Source: M3007 sp046160625 (GTDB lineage Bacteria > Bacteroidota > Bacteroidia > Chitinophagales > Saprospiraceae). From it: DNA of 64,000 nt. Shown one piece after another: positions 18,097 to 26,759 of this stretch (the first letter of the stretch is position 1; each line of letters starts with the position of its first letter). The DNA lies in assembly GCA_046160625.1 (NCBI GenBank), contig JBJXGZ010000095.1, forward strand, positions 40,039 to 104,038. The letters are read 5' to 3'. The position numbers and the translations under genes were made by a program. Below the pieces are notes generated by a model. It ran no database searches. It saw only the letters and a list, made by a program, of their open reading frames with translations, and had not been told where the DNA came from.

Positions 18097-18837
18097 TCAT
18101 TTCACCGCATAAAACGTAATCACATTATCCCCAACAATAAACAAGCCCCCGCCCGAAATTTTGTCCTCCAGGATTTGCTCGCCGATGAATGTGAGGATTT
18201 TTTCACGCTGCTCAAGCGGAAGTTTGGTGCGGGCTATCCAATGTTCCTCACTGGGTATGTCCACAATGGCGAGTGCATCACCCCCTGCGAATTCCCACCA
18301 CATATCAAACCTGGCATCCGGACTTTCGTACCAAATGGTGCCTCCCCGTCCTGAATCTTCGTAACGCAGTTTTGGGTTTCCTTCTATTTGCACCCGTTTT
18401 GCTTTGGCGCCTGCATAACGGGTGTTGCGTTCCATTAGCTCGCGGATGTTTTCCACAAAATCTTTCGGCACATCAAGCCAAACTGCAATATCGCGGGTAG
18501 TTTTTCCTGCTTCAATATGCAAGCGAACGAGGCCGCGCAGCAGTTCGGTTTTGGCGGCTTCCATGAACTGTTTTTGTTTGCCTTCAAAAAAGGCCTGGGC
18601 CATTTTTTCCCCTTCCCTTTCGGCTTTGTCGCGCGCTTCTTTGGCGGCATCCAATTCTTTTTGCACGGCCTGGCGCTCCTGTTCCAGGGCTTCATTTGCA
18701 TTGTCAACGCCCTGAAGCGAGCCTTTCATGGCTGTTTCCATCATTAGGGCAAATTGCTTTTGTTGTTCTGCTACAATTTTGCCCAATTGCTCCTGGACAG
18801 CGGCGGCGATGCGGGCTTCTTCGTCTTGTTTGCTCAT
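18097..18837 (-). CDS. Coiled-coil protein of unknown function
   Basis: 246 residues without signal peptide or membrane segment. Residues of about 1-100 form a charged coiled coil (EALEQERQAVQKELDAAKEA). Residues 100-140 carry LLRGLVRLHIEAGKTTRDIA and VWLDVPKDFVENIREL, an HTH-like stretch reminiscent of the tail of Rpn/PD-(D/E)XK transposase-like nucleases, but no nuclease core is seen. The C-terminal part (about 160-246) contains several Trp residues (GGTIWYESPDARFDMWWEF) and ends GGGLFIVGDNVITFYAVK. I do not recognise a named family. Confidence 0.75.
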   Translation of the reverse strand: MSKQDEEARIAAAVQEQLGKIVAEQQKQFALMMETAMKGSLQGVDNANEALEQERQAVQKELDAAKEARDKAEREGEKMAQAFFEGKQKQFMEAAKTELLRGLVRLHIEAGKTTRDIAVWLDVPKDFVENIRELMERNTRYAGAKAKRVQIEGNPKLRYEDSGRGGTIWYESPDARFDMWWEFAGGDALAIVDIPSEEHWIARTKLPLEQREKILTFIGEQILEDKISGGGLFIVGDNVITFYAVK

Positions 18838-18873
18838 TTCATCTTAAGTTGAATGATTCGTAAACGGCGGCAA

Positions 18874-18978
18874 TCAGGGGTTGGAGCCTGTTGCCTTATC
18901 TATCAGATACCAGATTAAAAGAACCAGAACGGGAAGCGCAACTGCTGCCAAGCTCCAGGGCAATCGCTTGAAAATCAA
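18874..18978 (-). CDS. Possible small membrane protein (34 residues)
   Basis: A short frame with a TTG start at 18978 encodes MIFKRLPWSLAAVALPVLVL then LIWYLIDKATGSNP, one clear hydrophobic helix with positive residues before it. It sits between two other minus-strand genes, just outside a 30-bp inverted repeat arm. It could be a real small protein or a remnant duplicated from the neighbouring membrane gene. No ATG or promoter supports it. Confidence 0.3.
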   Translation of the reverse strand: MIFKRLPWSLAAVALPVLVLLIWYLIDKATGSNP

Positions 18979-18987
18979 CCCTCGGCA

Positions 18988-19354
18988 CCTCTGCGGTTTA
19001 TTTTGCCCGCTCACTTATTTCATATCAGGTTTTAAAATGACAAACATCAACACAAACAGTCCGTAAAGCAGCAGAGGAACTGCAGGAATCCAGGCCATGA
19101 TCGAGGCAATGGCTGGTTGGCCATGATGGTACAAGTAATAACTTATGCCTAGCCAGGCACAAAATACCAACGTAATTATACTCAGCAAACCGTTGGACGA
19201 ACTCGAATTACTGATGCTATCGGAAATGATAAAATAGAGTGCAACTACGACGCCAATGGCGTCTATTGCAAGGGCGAGTTTATATTGCCAGGACATAACT
19301 TGGGTTTTAGATTGTTTTGAAATTTAAGTGAGCGGGCAAAATAAACCGCAGAGG
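18988..19354. repeat. 30-bp perfect inverted repeats flanking a small membrane gene
   Basis: Arms 18988-19017 and 19325-19354 (CCTCTGCGGTTTATTTTGCC then CGCTCACTTA) are exact reverse complements and bracket the 93-residue gene. Similarity continues imperfectly outwards (GAAAATCAA.CC...GGCAC). The left arm overlaps the last codon region of that gene. A related phrase (CCGCAGAGAGGCGCAAAGGC) recurs near 62030. Confidence 0.85.
19015..19296 (-). CDS. Small integral membrane protein
   Basis: 93 residues with three predicted membrane helices (about 5-25, 36-55, 63-90: LALAIDAIGVVVALYFIISD, LLSIITLVFCAWLGISYYLY, AVPLLLYGLFVLMFVIL). There is no recognised domain. Its stop codon is within the left arm of a 30-bp inverted repeat whose right arm lies before its start, so the gene is enclosed by the repeat. 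Cargo of a small mobile unit or chance placement are both possible. Confidence 0.65.
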   Translation of the reverse strand: MSWQYKLALAIDAIGVVVALYFIISDSISNSSSSNGLLSIITLVFCAWLGISYYLYHHGQPAIASIMAWIPAVPLLLYGLFVLMFVILKPDMK

Positions 19355-19419
19355 CACAGAGACGCAAAGGATTGATTTTCAAACGCTCCGCGCCTTTGCG
19401 GTTTGTTTTGTCCTGTGAA

Positions 19420-20487
19420 TTATTCATTCCTTTTTATCCAACTTTCCAGGGAAGTAATGCAATTATACTTTGGTTTTTTCACTTCAGTTGGCTCGTCAAA
19501 TGCTGCCCGGACTTCGCGTATGGCCGGGCGATAATCAGTTCCCAAGCCCTTAAATTTGTCTACCGTTCGCAGCATCCGCTCCATCTCCCACGAAAATTGA
19601 TCTTGATAAAAATGGTGTGGCTGCGAAGCCTCGCGAATTTTCCGTCGAACCCAGTCTGCCAGAGACAAAACACCTGTGTTGACAGGTACGAGAAACATTG
19701 TCTTATCGTCTACTTCATTGGATGCAAGAAACGTAAAAGCCTCGGAACCTCCCTTGTTCTCAAGCAATCGAACCAATTCCTGTTGCCATTCAGGATTGGT
19801 TTTGATTTTTGCAAGGGCTTTTTCTCGCACGTCCTTGTCGTGGTTAGCATCCGTATAGACCATTATGTTGGACATGTTTTTTGTCACGTCGCAAGTCTCA
19901 ATCGAGTTTAGGTGGTCCTGATGGTAACGGGCTTGATCTGCTTCAATACTTTCCAGACGGGCCATGTTGTTTTCGCTGTTTTGCGAAATCCATGTGGAAA
20001 TACCCGCAGTTACACCCAGAATGCCAAGGCCAAAAACGACCATCAATGGAATTTTGTAAACTGCCATGGGGACTGCTGCGCGCAAGCCATCATTGAGCAA
20101 AATCGCCCCTGTAACAATTAGTACCAATGGGATAAGTGCGGGGGCAAATCCTGAAAAAACCCTTAGCAACACGGCCATTGCACCAGGTTCGCCCTTGAAC
20201 AACCCACTTAACGCAGCTGTTAAAATAGTCGCCAACAAGCCAATCGCCACGAAAAGGAATTGAGTGCCTTTGCTTGGAGAAATCCAATCGAAGCCCCCTT
20301 TCCATCCAATGGCTATTGCAACAATGGTCATGCATCCTAGGAAAAAAAGATTGAAAAGGATAATAGTCCATGCGTAGCCCGTTAAGGCATCGCTGCCGCG
20401 AGGCGTTTCTTTCCCAATAACAGAGACTGCAAAAAGGAGAAAAACCAGGGCCGCAATGCCTAGGAAAATATTGCCAAGGATGGTCAT
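19420..20487 (-). CDS. Multi-pass membrane protein with cytoplasmic C-terminal domain, unknown function
   Basis: 355 residues. Five or so hydrophobic helices occupy residues 1-170 (e.g. MTILGNIFLGIAALVFLLFA, VVFGLGILGVTAGISTWI). A soluble helical part of about 185 residues follows: ENNMARLESIEADQARYHQD, then VREKALAKIKTNPEWQQEL and LVRLLENKG, which recall HEAT-like helical pairs. There is no kinase, nucleotide-binding or protease motif. The C-terminal half may be a protein-binding platform. The next plus-strand gene starts divergently 201 bases away. Confidence 0.75.
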   Translation of the reverse strand: MTILGNIFLGIAALVFLLFAVSVIGKETPRGSDALTGYAWTIILFNLFFLGCMTIVAIAIGWKGGFDWISPSKGTQFLFVAIGLLATILTAALSGLFKGEPGAMAVLLRVFSGFAPALIPLVLIVTGAILLNDGLRAAVPMAVYKIPLMVVFGLGILGVTAGISTWISQNSENNMARLESIEADQARYHQDHLNSIETCDVTKNMSNIMVYTDANHDKDVREKALAKIKTNPEWQQELVRLLENKGGSEAFTFLASNEVDDKTMFLVPVNTGVLSLADWVRRKIREASQPHHFYQDQFSWEMERMLRTVDKFKGLGTDYRPAIREVRAAFDEPTEVKKPKYNCITSLESWIKRNE

Positions 20488-20649
20488 TGTGTATGAAATT
20501 CGTAGATGCGCACGCAGGACTTTTGTCCAGCAAGGTTACAACACTGTTCTGTAATCGCAAACTCATTCCTGCAGCAAAAACTAAATGTTCTTTTACAACT
20601 CCGTTACATCAATTTACAGACATTCTGACTCGGCGAACCCGGCCTTCGA

Positions 20650-20657
20650 TACTTTTG
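20650..20657 (+). promoter_or_regulatory. Candidate -7 box (TACTTTTG)
   Basis: An exact TAnnTTTG match 31 bases before the start codon at 20689. The -33 region has only a weak CTGA in place of TTTG. Confidence 0.5.
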
Positions 20658-20688
20658 CTCCGCAATCTTTTATACAAAACGGATCTAC

Positions 20689-21129
20689 ATGAACAATTCG
20701 AAATTTTTTGCTTGCGCCTTTTTTTGCTTTAGCCTCACTGTAACGTGCTTCGCACAGGAAGCATTCACGAGCTGCACAGCTGCATTTCTAGATAATAAAA
20801 TCATTGTAGACGAATACACCCCCAATGGGAAGTGCGCTCTGTCAGCTGCAAGCACCGGAGTACTCACTGTTTGCACCGCTGATTTGTCGCCGACCAATAG
20901 CATTCCTGTAAAACAAATCAAATTCATGGTTGCCTTGCGCGATCAAAACACGAAGACATTGACCATGTTTTCCAGTGAAACGTACAAGCAGATTGACATC
21001 CAAAAAGTGCTTGCAAGATGCAAAACAGGCGATCATATTGTGCTGATTACGATGGACGATGCGTATTCCCTTCCGCATAATGAGATTTTGGTGAAAGAAG
21101 GACACAATCGTCCTGTCAGGGCTTTTTAA
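20689..21129 (+). CDS. Small secreted protein of unknown function
   Basis: 146 residues with a signal peptide (MNNSKFFACAFFCFSLTVTC then FAQ). The mature protein has four Cys residues (SCTAA, GKCALS, VCTADL, ARCKTG) that could form two disulfides, and beta-type patterns. It ends 23 bases before the propeller gene on the same strand, so the two are probably one operon and this protein may assist the propeller. No family was recognised. Confidence 0.7.
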   Translation: MNNSKFFACAFFCFSLTVTCFAQEAFTSCTAAFLDNKIIVDEYTPNGKCALSAASTGVLTVCTADLSPTNSIPVKQIKFMVALRDQNTKTLTMFSSETYKQIDIQKVLARCKTGDHIVLITMDDAYSLPHNEILVKEGHNRPVRAF

Positions 21130-21152
21130 TCACGATCAATTAAGACGCTCTA

Positions 21153-22382
21153 ATGCAACGCTACCGCTTACTATTATTATTATTTTCTGTCACTTCCTGT
21201 TACGGACAAGGCAATAAACCCTTGACAATAGACAGCATAAGTGATCACAAAACAATCCCTACCGAACTAATAAAAATTTATGGCCCTGTGCCCGACCCTT
21301 TTTTGGATGGACAAATAAGCCAGTACGTACGCCGTGTATTTCAAGATAAAAACGGAAATCTTTGGTTCGGCACCAATGGCGATGGTGTTTGTAGGTACGA
21401 TGGAAAATCGCTTTCCTACTTTACCACGACAGAAGGCTTTGGCGGCCATGCGGTAAGGGGCATTGTAGAAGATGGTAGCGGAAACCTTTGGTTTGCCACA
21501 AATGGTGGCATTTGTCGCTACGACGGAAGCAGGGCAAATCATCCCTGCAATAACAATACTTGCAAACACGATGTGCAAACAGTAAAAGGCTTTGAAGAAC
21601 ACAATCAGGAACTTGTCAAATCCTTTACCAATTTTACCATGAAGCATGGTTTGAGCAGTGATCAGGTTTGGAGTATCTTAATAGATAGAGATGGAATCAT
21701 TTGGTGTGGAACAGAGGGAGGGGTTTCTCGCTACGATGGAAAAACATTTATCAGTTTTCCTATTCCTGCTGCTGACCTTAAAAATTTTCCCAATGCGTAC
21801 CCAGCCCCAAAACTGATTAATTGTATGCTTCAGGATAAAGTCGGAAACATTTGGTTTGGCTCTAATGGCAATGGTGTTTACCGTTACGATGGCACATCCC
21901 CAGCTTCCGAACAGGCAGGATTGACCAATATTTCAGAGAAAGATGGCCTCTGCAATAATTTTGTTCAATGTGTTTTAGAAGATAGAAATGGAAATCTTTG
22001 GTTCGGCTCCCGGTTCGGAGGTCTGAGTTGTTATGATCCTTCAGCATCGCTCAAGAAAGATGGAAAATCCTTTACCAATTATACAACCAAAGAAGGCCTT
22101 AGCACTGATTTCATTTGGACGATGTTAGAAGATAAAACCGTCGCGCCAGGAGAAGTTGGTATCTGGGTCAGTATGGTCGCCGGGGGGCTTTGCCGCTACG
22201 ACTCCGCAAAAGGAGCTGTTCCCGATTTCGCAGTGAAAGAGGGTCTGAGCACCAAGCATATTCAAAGTATATTTAAAGATAGAAACGGAAAACTTTGGCT
22301 GGGTTGTTCGGGCGGGCTTTTTCGTTTCGATCCCGGCAATGGAAAGTTTACCAATGTCACCAGATTAGGGCTCTGGGAGTAA
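21153..22382 (+). CDS. Secreted two-component-type propeller (Reg_prop) protein without a kinase
   Basis: 409 residues: signal peptide (MQRYRLLLLLFSVTSCYGQ) followed by at least seven blades with the Reg_prop signature D.NGNLWFGT.G.GV.RYDG (e.g. DKNGNLWFGTNGDGVCRYDG, DRNGNLWFGSRFGGLSCYD). In hybrid two-component sensors this propeller is the periplasmic ligand-binding part, linked to YYY, kinase and HTH domains. Here the chain stops after the last blade (LFRFDPGNGKFTNVTRLGLW), so it is a free-standing sensor-like or binding protein. It is downstream of the small Cys-rich secreted protein. Confidence 0.88.
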   Translation: MQRYRLLLLLFSVTSCYGQGNKPLTIDSISDHKTIPTELIKIYGPVPDPFLDGQISQYVRRVFQDKNGNLWFGTNGDGVCRYDGKSLSYFTTTEGFGGHAVRGIVEDGSGNLWFATNGGICRYDGSRANHPCNNNTCKHDVQTVKGFEEHNQELVKSFTNFTMKHGLSSDQVWSILIDRDGIIWCGTEGGVSRYDGKTFISFPIPAADLKNFPNAYPAPKLINCMLQDKVGNIWFGSNGNGVYRYDGTSPASEQAGLTNISEKDGLCNNFVQCVLEDRNGNLWFGSRFGGLSCYDPSASLKKDGKSFTNYTTKEGLSTDFIWTMLEDKTVAPGEVGIWVSMVAGGLCRYDSAKGAVPDFAVKEGLSTKHIQSIFKDRNGKLWLGCSGGLFRFDPGNGKFTNVTRLGLWE

Positions 22383-22397
22383 ATCTCAAGCAAGTTT

Positions 22398-22474
22398 TTC
22401 ACGCGATGCTGCTACGACACAATGTATTGGAAATCAAAAACATAAAACGTTGCGTCGTTGCGGCGTCGCGTGAA
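22398..22474. terminator. Imperfect inverted repeat between convergent genes
   Basis: Arms 22398-22422 and 22450-22474 (25 bases, four mismatches; e.g. TTCACGCGATGCTGCTACGA) with flanking TTTTT/AAAAA lie between the propeller stop (22382) and the convergent lipoprotein stop (22481). A bidirectional terminator is likely. Confidence 0.65.
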
Positions 22475-22480
22475 GTTTTT

Positions 22481-22969
22481 TCAGGAAGGCATCTCATCCG
22501 CCCGCTCCATCACAATCGTTTCGTCGCCTTTATCCGTATGGCGCTTCAAATGCCATTTATTGTCGTTCAACCGGCACCAGGTCATAGGCGTTAAACCGGG
22601 CACCAGCGGGTCGAAACGAATGTTCTTTTCGCTGATCCAGGTCACCACCCATTGTCGATTTTGTCCGTAGTAATAATGGCCGTCTTTCCAGATAAAATAC
22701 TGGGATGCCTTTTGGCTGGCGCCTTCTATTGGAATGATTTCCAGGATATGGTCCGTGTGAAATACAAACGATTGCTTTACCATCCGACCAGCATCTTTGC
22801 CTTTCCAGGCGCCTGCCAGCCACTTCAGATTTTGCAAGGCAGAACGGTCGTAATGGGTATGGTACGGCTCTGGCTCAACTGCCGCTGCTTGTGCAATACT
22901 GTCAGGCAATTGGCTGGTGCAAGAAGTGATCATCGCAAGGAGGAAAAAGAAAAACAAGGGGCGTATCAT
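22481..22969 (-). CDS. Lipoprotein, DUF6265-like
   Basis: 162 residues with a lipoprotein signal (MIRPLFFFFLLAMITSC, Cys 17). After a short linker comes LKWLAGAWKGKD (about 50-61), then FHTDHILEIIPIEGASQKAS, YFIWKDGHYYYGQ and MTWCRLNDNKWHLKRHTDKG. The LxWLaGxW opening and the following strand pattern match DUF6265-type domains, whose role is unknown. The mature protein should sit in the envelope. Confidence 0.75.
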   Translation of the reverse strand: MIRPLFFFFLLAMITSCTSQLPDSIAQAAAVEPEPYHTHYDRSALQNLKWLAGAWKGKDAGRMVKQSFVFHTDHILEIIPIEGASQKASQYFIWKDGHYYYGQNRQWVVTWISEKNIRFDPLVPGLTPMTWCRLNDNKWHLKRHTDKGDETIVMERADEMPS

Positions 22970-23173
22970 AGCAAAATATTTTTAGAATGTGGTGGTAGCC
23001 ATGATAGTGCAAAACGGTTGCCAAGCATCCAAGTGCCTTGTTTTCAATGGTTTATCACTTTTTTCTAAACGTTAAAATGCCCGATAGCGGACGGGAGGTG
23101 TTCGGATTCGGACGGTGGATGCTTGCCATCGGTAGCCAGTACCATTATAAAAAGAGATATCGTTTTTTAATTC

Positions 23174-23818
23174 TTACATGCTTTCATCTGAAATGTTTTC
23201 ATTTTTACTTTCTTGTTTAGCAAAAACGTATGGCTTATTTCGGGAGATTATCAACTCGAAAATCATAAAATAAAACCACTTATTAAATTTTATACTTCCT
23301 TTTGCAGCGATGACTGAAAGTATTGCAACAATAACTGCCAAGCCTAAAAACCACCATACAAGTTTACCGGTAACCACCCCAAGTAATAATATGAAACAAG
23401 TCAATGCCAAAAACATACTAACACCTCTCAATAAATATGAAGTAGCCATCATTTTATCTACCTCAAGTGTCAGCTCCATACTTTCTCTTCGAATACTAGC
23501 AAACCAAATTTGCCAATCATTAGGGTTAATATCTGTTTGAATAGTAGGATGTAGGACTTTAAATTCTGTGAATGCCAAATTTGGGATTGAACGAGATTCA
23601 AAAAGTTTTACCCATTTACTATTAAAAATACTTGTCACATGCCCTACTACATAAGAGCAAAGTATTATTATAAGAATTCCTACCAGGTTTGACATATATA
23701 TTTTGGTCCACAAATCTGCTAAGCCAAATAACTCCAGTCCACCTAAAATAGATAAAAGAAACAATCCACCTGGAATTGTGTAAGCAAAAAAATCATAAAT
23801 GCTAGTTCTTATTGACAT
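23174..23818 (-). CDS. AT-rich integral membrane protein of unknown function
   Basis: 214 residues. It begins MSIRTSIYDFFAYTIPGGLF with membrane helices at about 10-32, 38-62 (LVGILIIILCSYVVGHVTSI), 128-150 and 153-175, and a charged C-terminal tail (AKQESKNENISDESM). Base composition and codon use are clearly more AT-rich than in neighbouring genes, suggesting recent transfer. The Y-D-F-F..PG opening followed by a G-H in the second helix is seen in uncharacterised membrane proteins I cannot name. The 289 bases upstream hold no recognisable gene. Confidence 0.65.
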   Translation of the reverse strand: MSIRTSIYDFFAYTIPGGLFLLSILGGLELFGLADLWTKIYMSNLVGILIIILCSYVVGHVTSIFNSKWVKLFESRSIPNLAFTEFKVLHPTIQTDINPNDWQIWFASIRRESMELTLEVDKMMATSYLLRGVSMFLALTCFILLLGVVTGKLVWWFLGLAVIVAILSVIAAKGSIKFNKWFYFMIFELIISRNKPYVFAKQESKNENISDESM

Positions 23819-24107
23819 TGTTATAGTTGTTATTTATTCACAACGAATGGATTATTGATTGCCACTACCATAGCCGCGTTTATGGCAGAAATACTCCCCC
23901 TCTACTTCCAGTACCAAGCCAGAGGTGGGGGCGCAATTCAATGTATCAAATCGAAAGGTAGCAAGGCAATTTTGCTCATGCAAACAACGGGGAAATAAAA
24001 ATTTGCCATGTAAATATGATGCGGTATAAGAGCAATAGGCAATGGCGGATTCTAGCAGAAGGACAACCCAAAGGTGACTTAAGGCCTTTGGCTAGGATTC
24101 GACCAAA

Positions 24108-26549
24108 TCACTCGCTCCGCAGTGACTCAACCGGATTTGCCGAAGCCGCCCGCAGGCTCTGAAAACTCACCGTTAAAAACGCAATCATTACCGCAATGCT
24201 CCCCGCCAAAACAAACATCCACCATTGAATATCAATTCGATAGGCAAAATCAGCAAGCCAATTTTGCATGAAATAGTACGCTATTGGAGTGGCAATGGCA
24301 AATGCCACCAGAACCAATTTCAAAAACTCCTGCGCCAAAAGACCCGTAATTCCTGCTACAGATGCCCCAAGCACTTTTCTGACACCGATTTCTTTGGTTT
24401 TCTGGAATGCAGTGTAAGTCGCCAGGCCAAACAACCCAAAGCAAGAAATCAAAATAGCCAGCAATGCAAAATACCCGATCAGCTCGGAAAGACGCTGTTC
24501 GGCTGCGTAGTTATCTGCCAAACCTTCGCTCAAAAACTCCGGTTCGAGCACTTTTTCAGGGAAAAACTGAGTCCATGCCTTTTCAACCAACGCCATGCCC
24601 TCCTGAAAGCGCCCTCCTTGCAGCCGAATCGAAAATGTGTTGAACTGATTGGGGCTGACCATCAGTGCCAAAGGCAGCATTCCTTCGCGTAAAGAATTGA
24701 AATGAAAATCACGGAACACGCCAACTACCTGTCCTTCCCGACCTTCCATATTGATATTTTTGCCCACAGCATTTTCTGGTGTGGTCCAACCGAGGGTCTT
24801 TACAGCTTGTTCGTTGATGAGAAATCCGCTGATATGGTCGGTGCCGAAGGATTTGTCGAAATCACGCCCCGAGATTATTTGGAGGCCGTATAGCTTCGCA
24901 AAATCATAATCCACTGCCATGCCTGACATAAACAGGTTGTGTTCCCGCTGAATGCTGTCGGTAGTAAAATTGCGCCGCACGGTGCCAAGTCCGGGTGCTC
25001 CCTGCGATTGAGTCACGGCTTCAATGGCCGAATTTTTCAATAATTCTTCTTCAAACGCAAGGGTTTTGCTGCGCTGGCTTTGGTCCGTTTGCCCAAAAAC
25101 CGAGTTCAAATTGGTACTGTAAAGCGGCACACGGAGCACACTGTCTTTTTCAAAACCCAGCGGAAAATTTTGCAGATAATTCAGTTGCGCATAGATGACG
25201 ATAGTGCTGGTAATCAGCGCGATGGCCACAAAAAACTGGGCAGTTGTGAGCATTTTGCGCAACAAAGCCCCACCCGGCGCAGCCGATGCTCCTTTTAGCC
25301 CCGCCACGGGTTGAAAACGACTGATAAACCAGGACGGATAACCGCCAGCCAACAAACCAGCCAAAACAAAAATGCCCGCAAACAACCCCAGTATCGGCCA
25401 ATCCCGCGCATATCCCAGACTAATTTCCGTGCCCGTAATCCGGTTGAGCACAGGTAGCCCGGCTGCCACCAAGACCAACGAAAGAAGAAAAGCCACAAAA
25501 CCCATTAGCAGTGATTCGCCGAGGTACTGCCGGATCAGGGCGCCCCGACCCGCTCCCAGTACCTTGCGCAGGCTCACTTCGCGTACGCGCTGCATGGCCG
25601 ACGCGGTAGTTAGGTTGATGAAATTGATGCATGCGATCAGCAATGTAAGTAGCCCGATGCTAAAAAAAATGCGCAAATAATTGGGATTGACGGTTGCCAC
25701 GGGTTCGTTATCGGCTTGAGATCTCAGGTGGATATCGCGAACCGCCAGGAGGGAAAATTCCTGCTTGTCGCGCAATTGTGGGTTACCAAATTTGCGGATG
25801 AATGCGCCCATTTTTGAGGCCACCACTTCCGGCTGGGCATTTTCAGCAAGCAGCAGATAGGTATAGGAATGAGAAGCCACCCAATTTTGGGTGACATTGT
25901 TGCGAATCTGGTCGCGGGTGTATCCCTGCTCGATGTCGAACATGGCTGCATAAGGCGCCAGAAAATCGAAACGCAAATGGGCGTTAGAAGGCCAGTCGCG
26001 CACCACGCCGGTCACTTTGAAAGGCCCTTGATTGGCAAGGTAGAGCGGCTTGCCCAAGGCTGATTGTTTGCCGAAAAGCTTTAGGGCATTGGTTTCGTTC
26101 AGGACGATGGAAAATGGTTCATTGAGCGCTGTGGCTGCATGGCCTTCCAGAAACTCAAACGTCAGGATTTGCAGGATGCTGCTGTCTGCAAAATGCGCAC
26201 GCTCCATTTCAAATTGTCGGTTACTACCAGGCTCGCGAAGGCTCACACTTCGGGGATACATCCGCGCAGCTACCTGAATTTCAGGGATTTCTGCAGCCAG
26301 CAAAGGTGCCATTGGAGCGGGACTATTAATCAGCACCATATCTGGATCGGCAAAACGGGGCAGGTAATTGACCCGGTAAGCCGTCTTTTGGTTGAACTGG
26401 AAATCATCGTAACTCCGCTCATGACGAATGAACAGAATAACCAAAAAACAACAGGCCAGCCCCAGCGCCAGTCCTGAGATATTGAGGAAGGTGTACAAGC
26501 GGTTTTTCAGCAGGTTGCGCAGGGCAATTTTGAGATAACTATGTATCAT
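24108..26549 (-). CDS. ABC transporter permease, MacB/FtsX family
   Basis: 813 residues. The N-terminus is typical: MIHSYLKIALRNLLKNRLYT followed by FLNISGLALGLACCFLVILF (TM1). Then a MacB periplasmic domain (about 50-245), an FtsX helix set with RVREVSLRKVLGAGRGALIR (about 315-340), TMs to about 440, a second periplasmic domain, and a second FtsX module with KTKEIGVRKVLGASVAGITG near the C-terminus. Such permeases pair with a LolD-type ATPase to act on envelope lipoproteins, peptides or drugs. No ATPase gene is adjacent, so the partner is encoded elsewhere. Confidence 0.93.
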   Translation of the reverse strand: MIHSYLKIALRNLLKNRLYTFLNISGLALGLACCFLVILFIRHERSYDDFQFNQKTAYRVNYLPRFADPDMVLINSPAPMAPLLAAEIPEIQVAARMYPRSVSLREPGSNRQFEMERAHFADSSILQILTFEFLEGHAATALNEPFSIVLNETNALKLFGKQSALGKPLYLANQGPFKVTGVVRDWPSNAHLRFDFLAPYAAMFDIEQGYTRDQIRNNVTQNWVASHSYTYLLLAENAQPEVVASKMGAFIRKFGNPQLRDKQEFSLLAVRDIHLRSQADNEPVATVNPNYLRIFFSIGLLTLLIACINFINLTTASAMQRVREVSLRKVLGAGRGALIRQYLGESLLMGFVAFLLSLVLVAAGLPVLNRITGTEISLGYARDWPILGLFAGIFVLAGLLAGGYPSWFISRFQPVAGLKGASAAPGGALLRKMLTTAQFFVAIALITSTIVIYAQLNYLQNFPLGFEKDSVLRVPLYSTNLNSVFGQTDQSQRSKTLAFEEELLKNSAIEAVTQSQGAPGLGTVRRNFTTDSIQREHNLFMSGMAVDYDFAKLYGLQIISGRDFDKSFGTDHISGFLINEQAVKTLGWTTPENAVGKNINMEGREGQVVGVFRDFHFNSLREGMLPLALMVSPNQFNTFSIRLQGGRFQEGMALVEKAWTQFFPEKVLEPEFLSEGLADNYAAEQRLSELIGYFALLAILISCFGLFGLATYTAFQKTKEIGVRKVLGASVAGITGLLAQEFLKLVLVAFAIATPIAYYFMQNWLADFAYRIDIQWWMFVLAGSIAVMIAFLTVSFQSLRAASANPVESLRSE

Positions 26550-26759
26550 AGCACAGAGTTTGGGCGGGAATGTTCAATTCGAGCTTCGGCATAGCCCATG
26601 CCTAAAATTATAAACATTGATATTCAAAAACTTACGAAAAGTTGACTGATAAATTGTTGTTCGGATTCGGACGTTTTGGTGTGCGGGGACGGGCGGATAG
26701 GAGATGGGACACGGATAGGACGAACTGTGTCATCCGTGTTCCACCTGCCAAGCAATCCC

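Noticed and set aside
23099..26673. 16-bp match TGTTCGGATTCGGACG at 23099 and 26658
   Set aside because: Internally repetitive (TTCGGA twice) and short, with no shared context; not enough to call a site pair.
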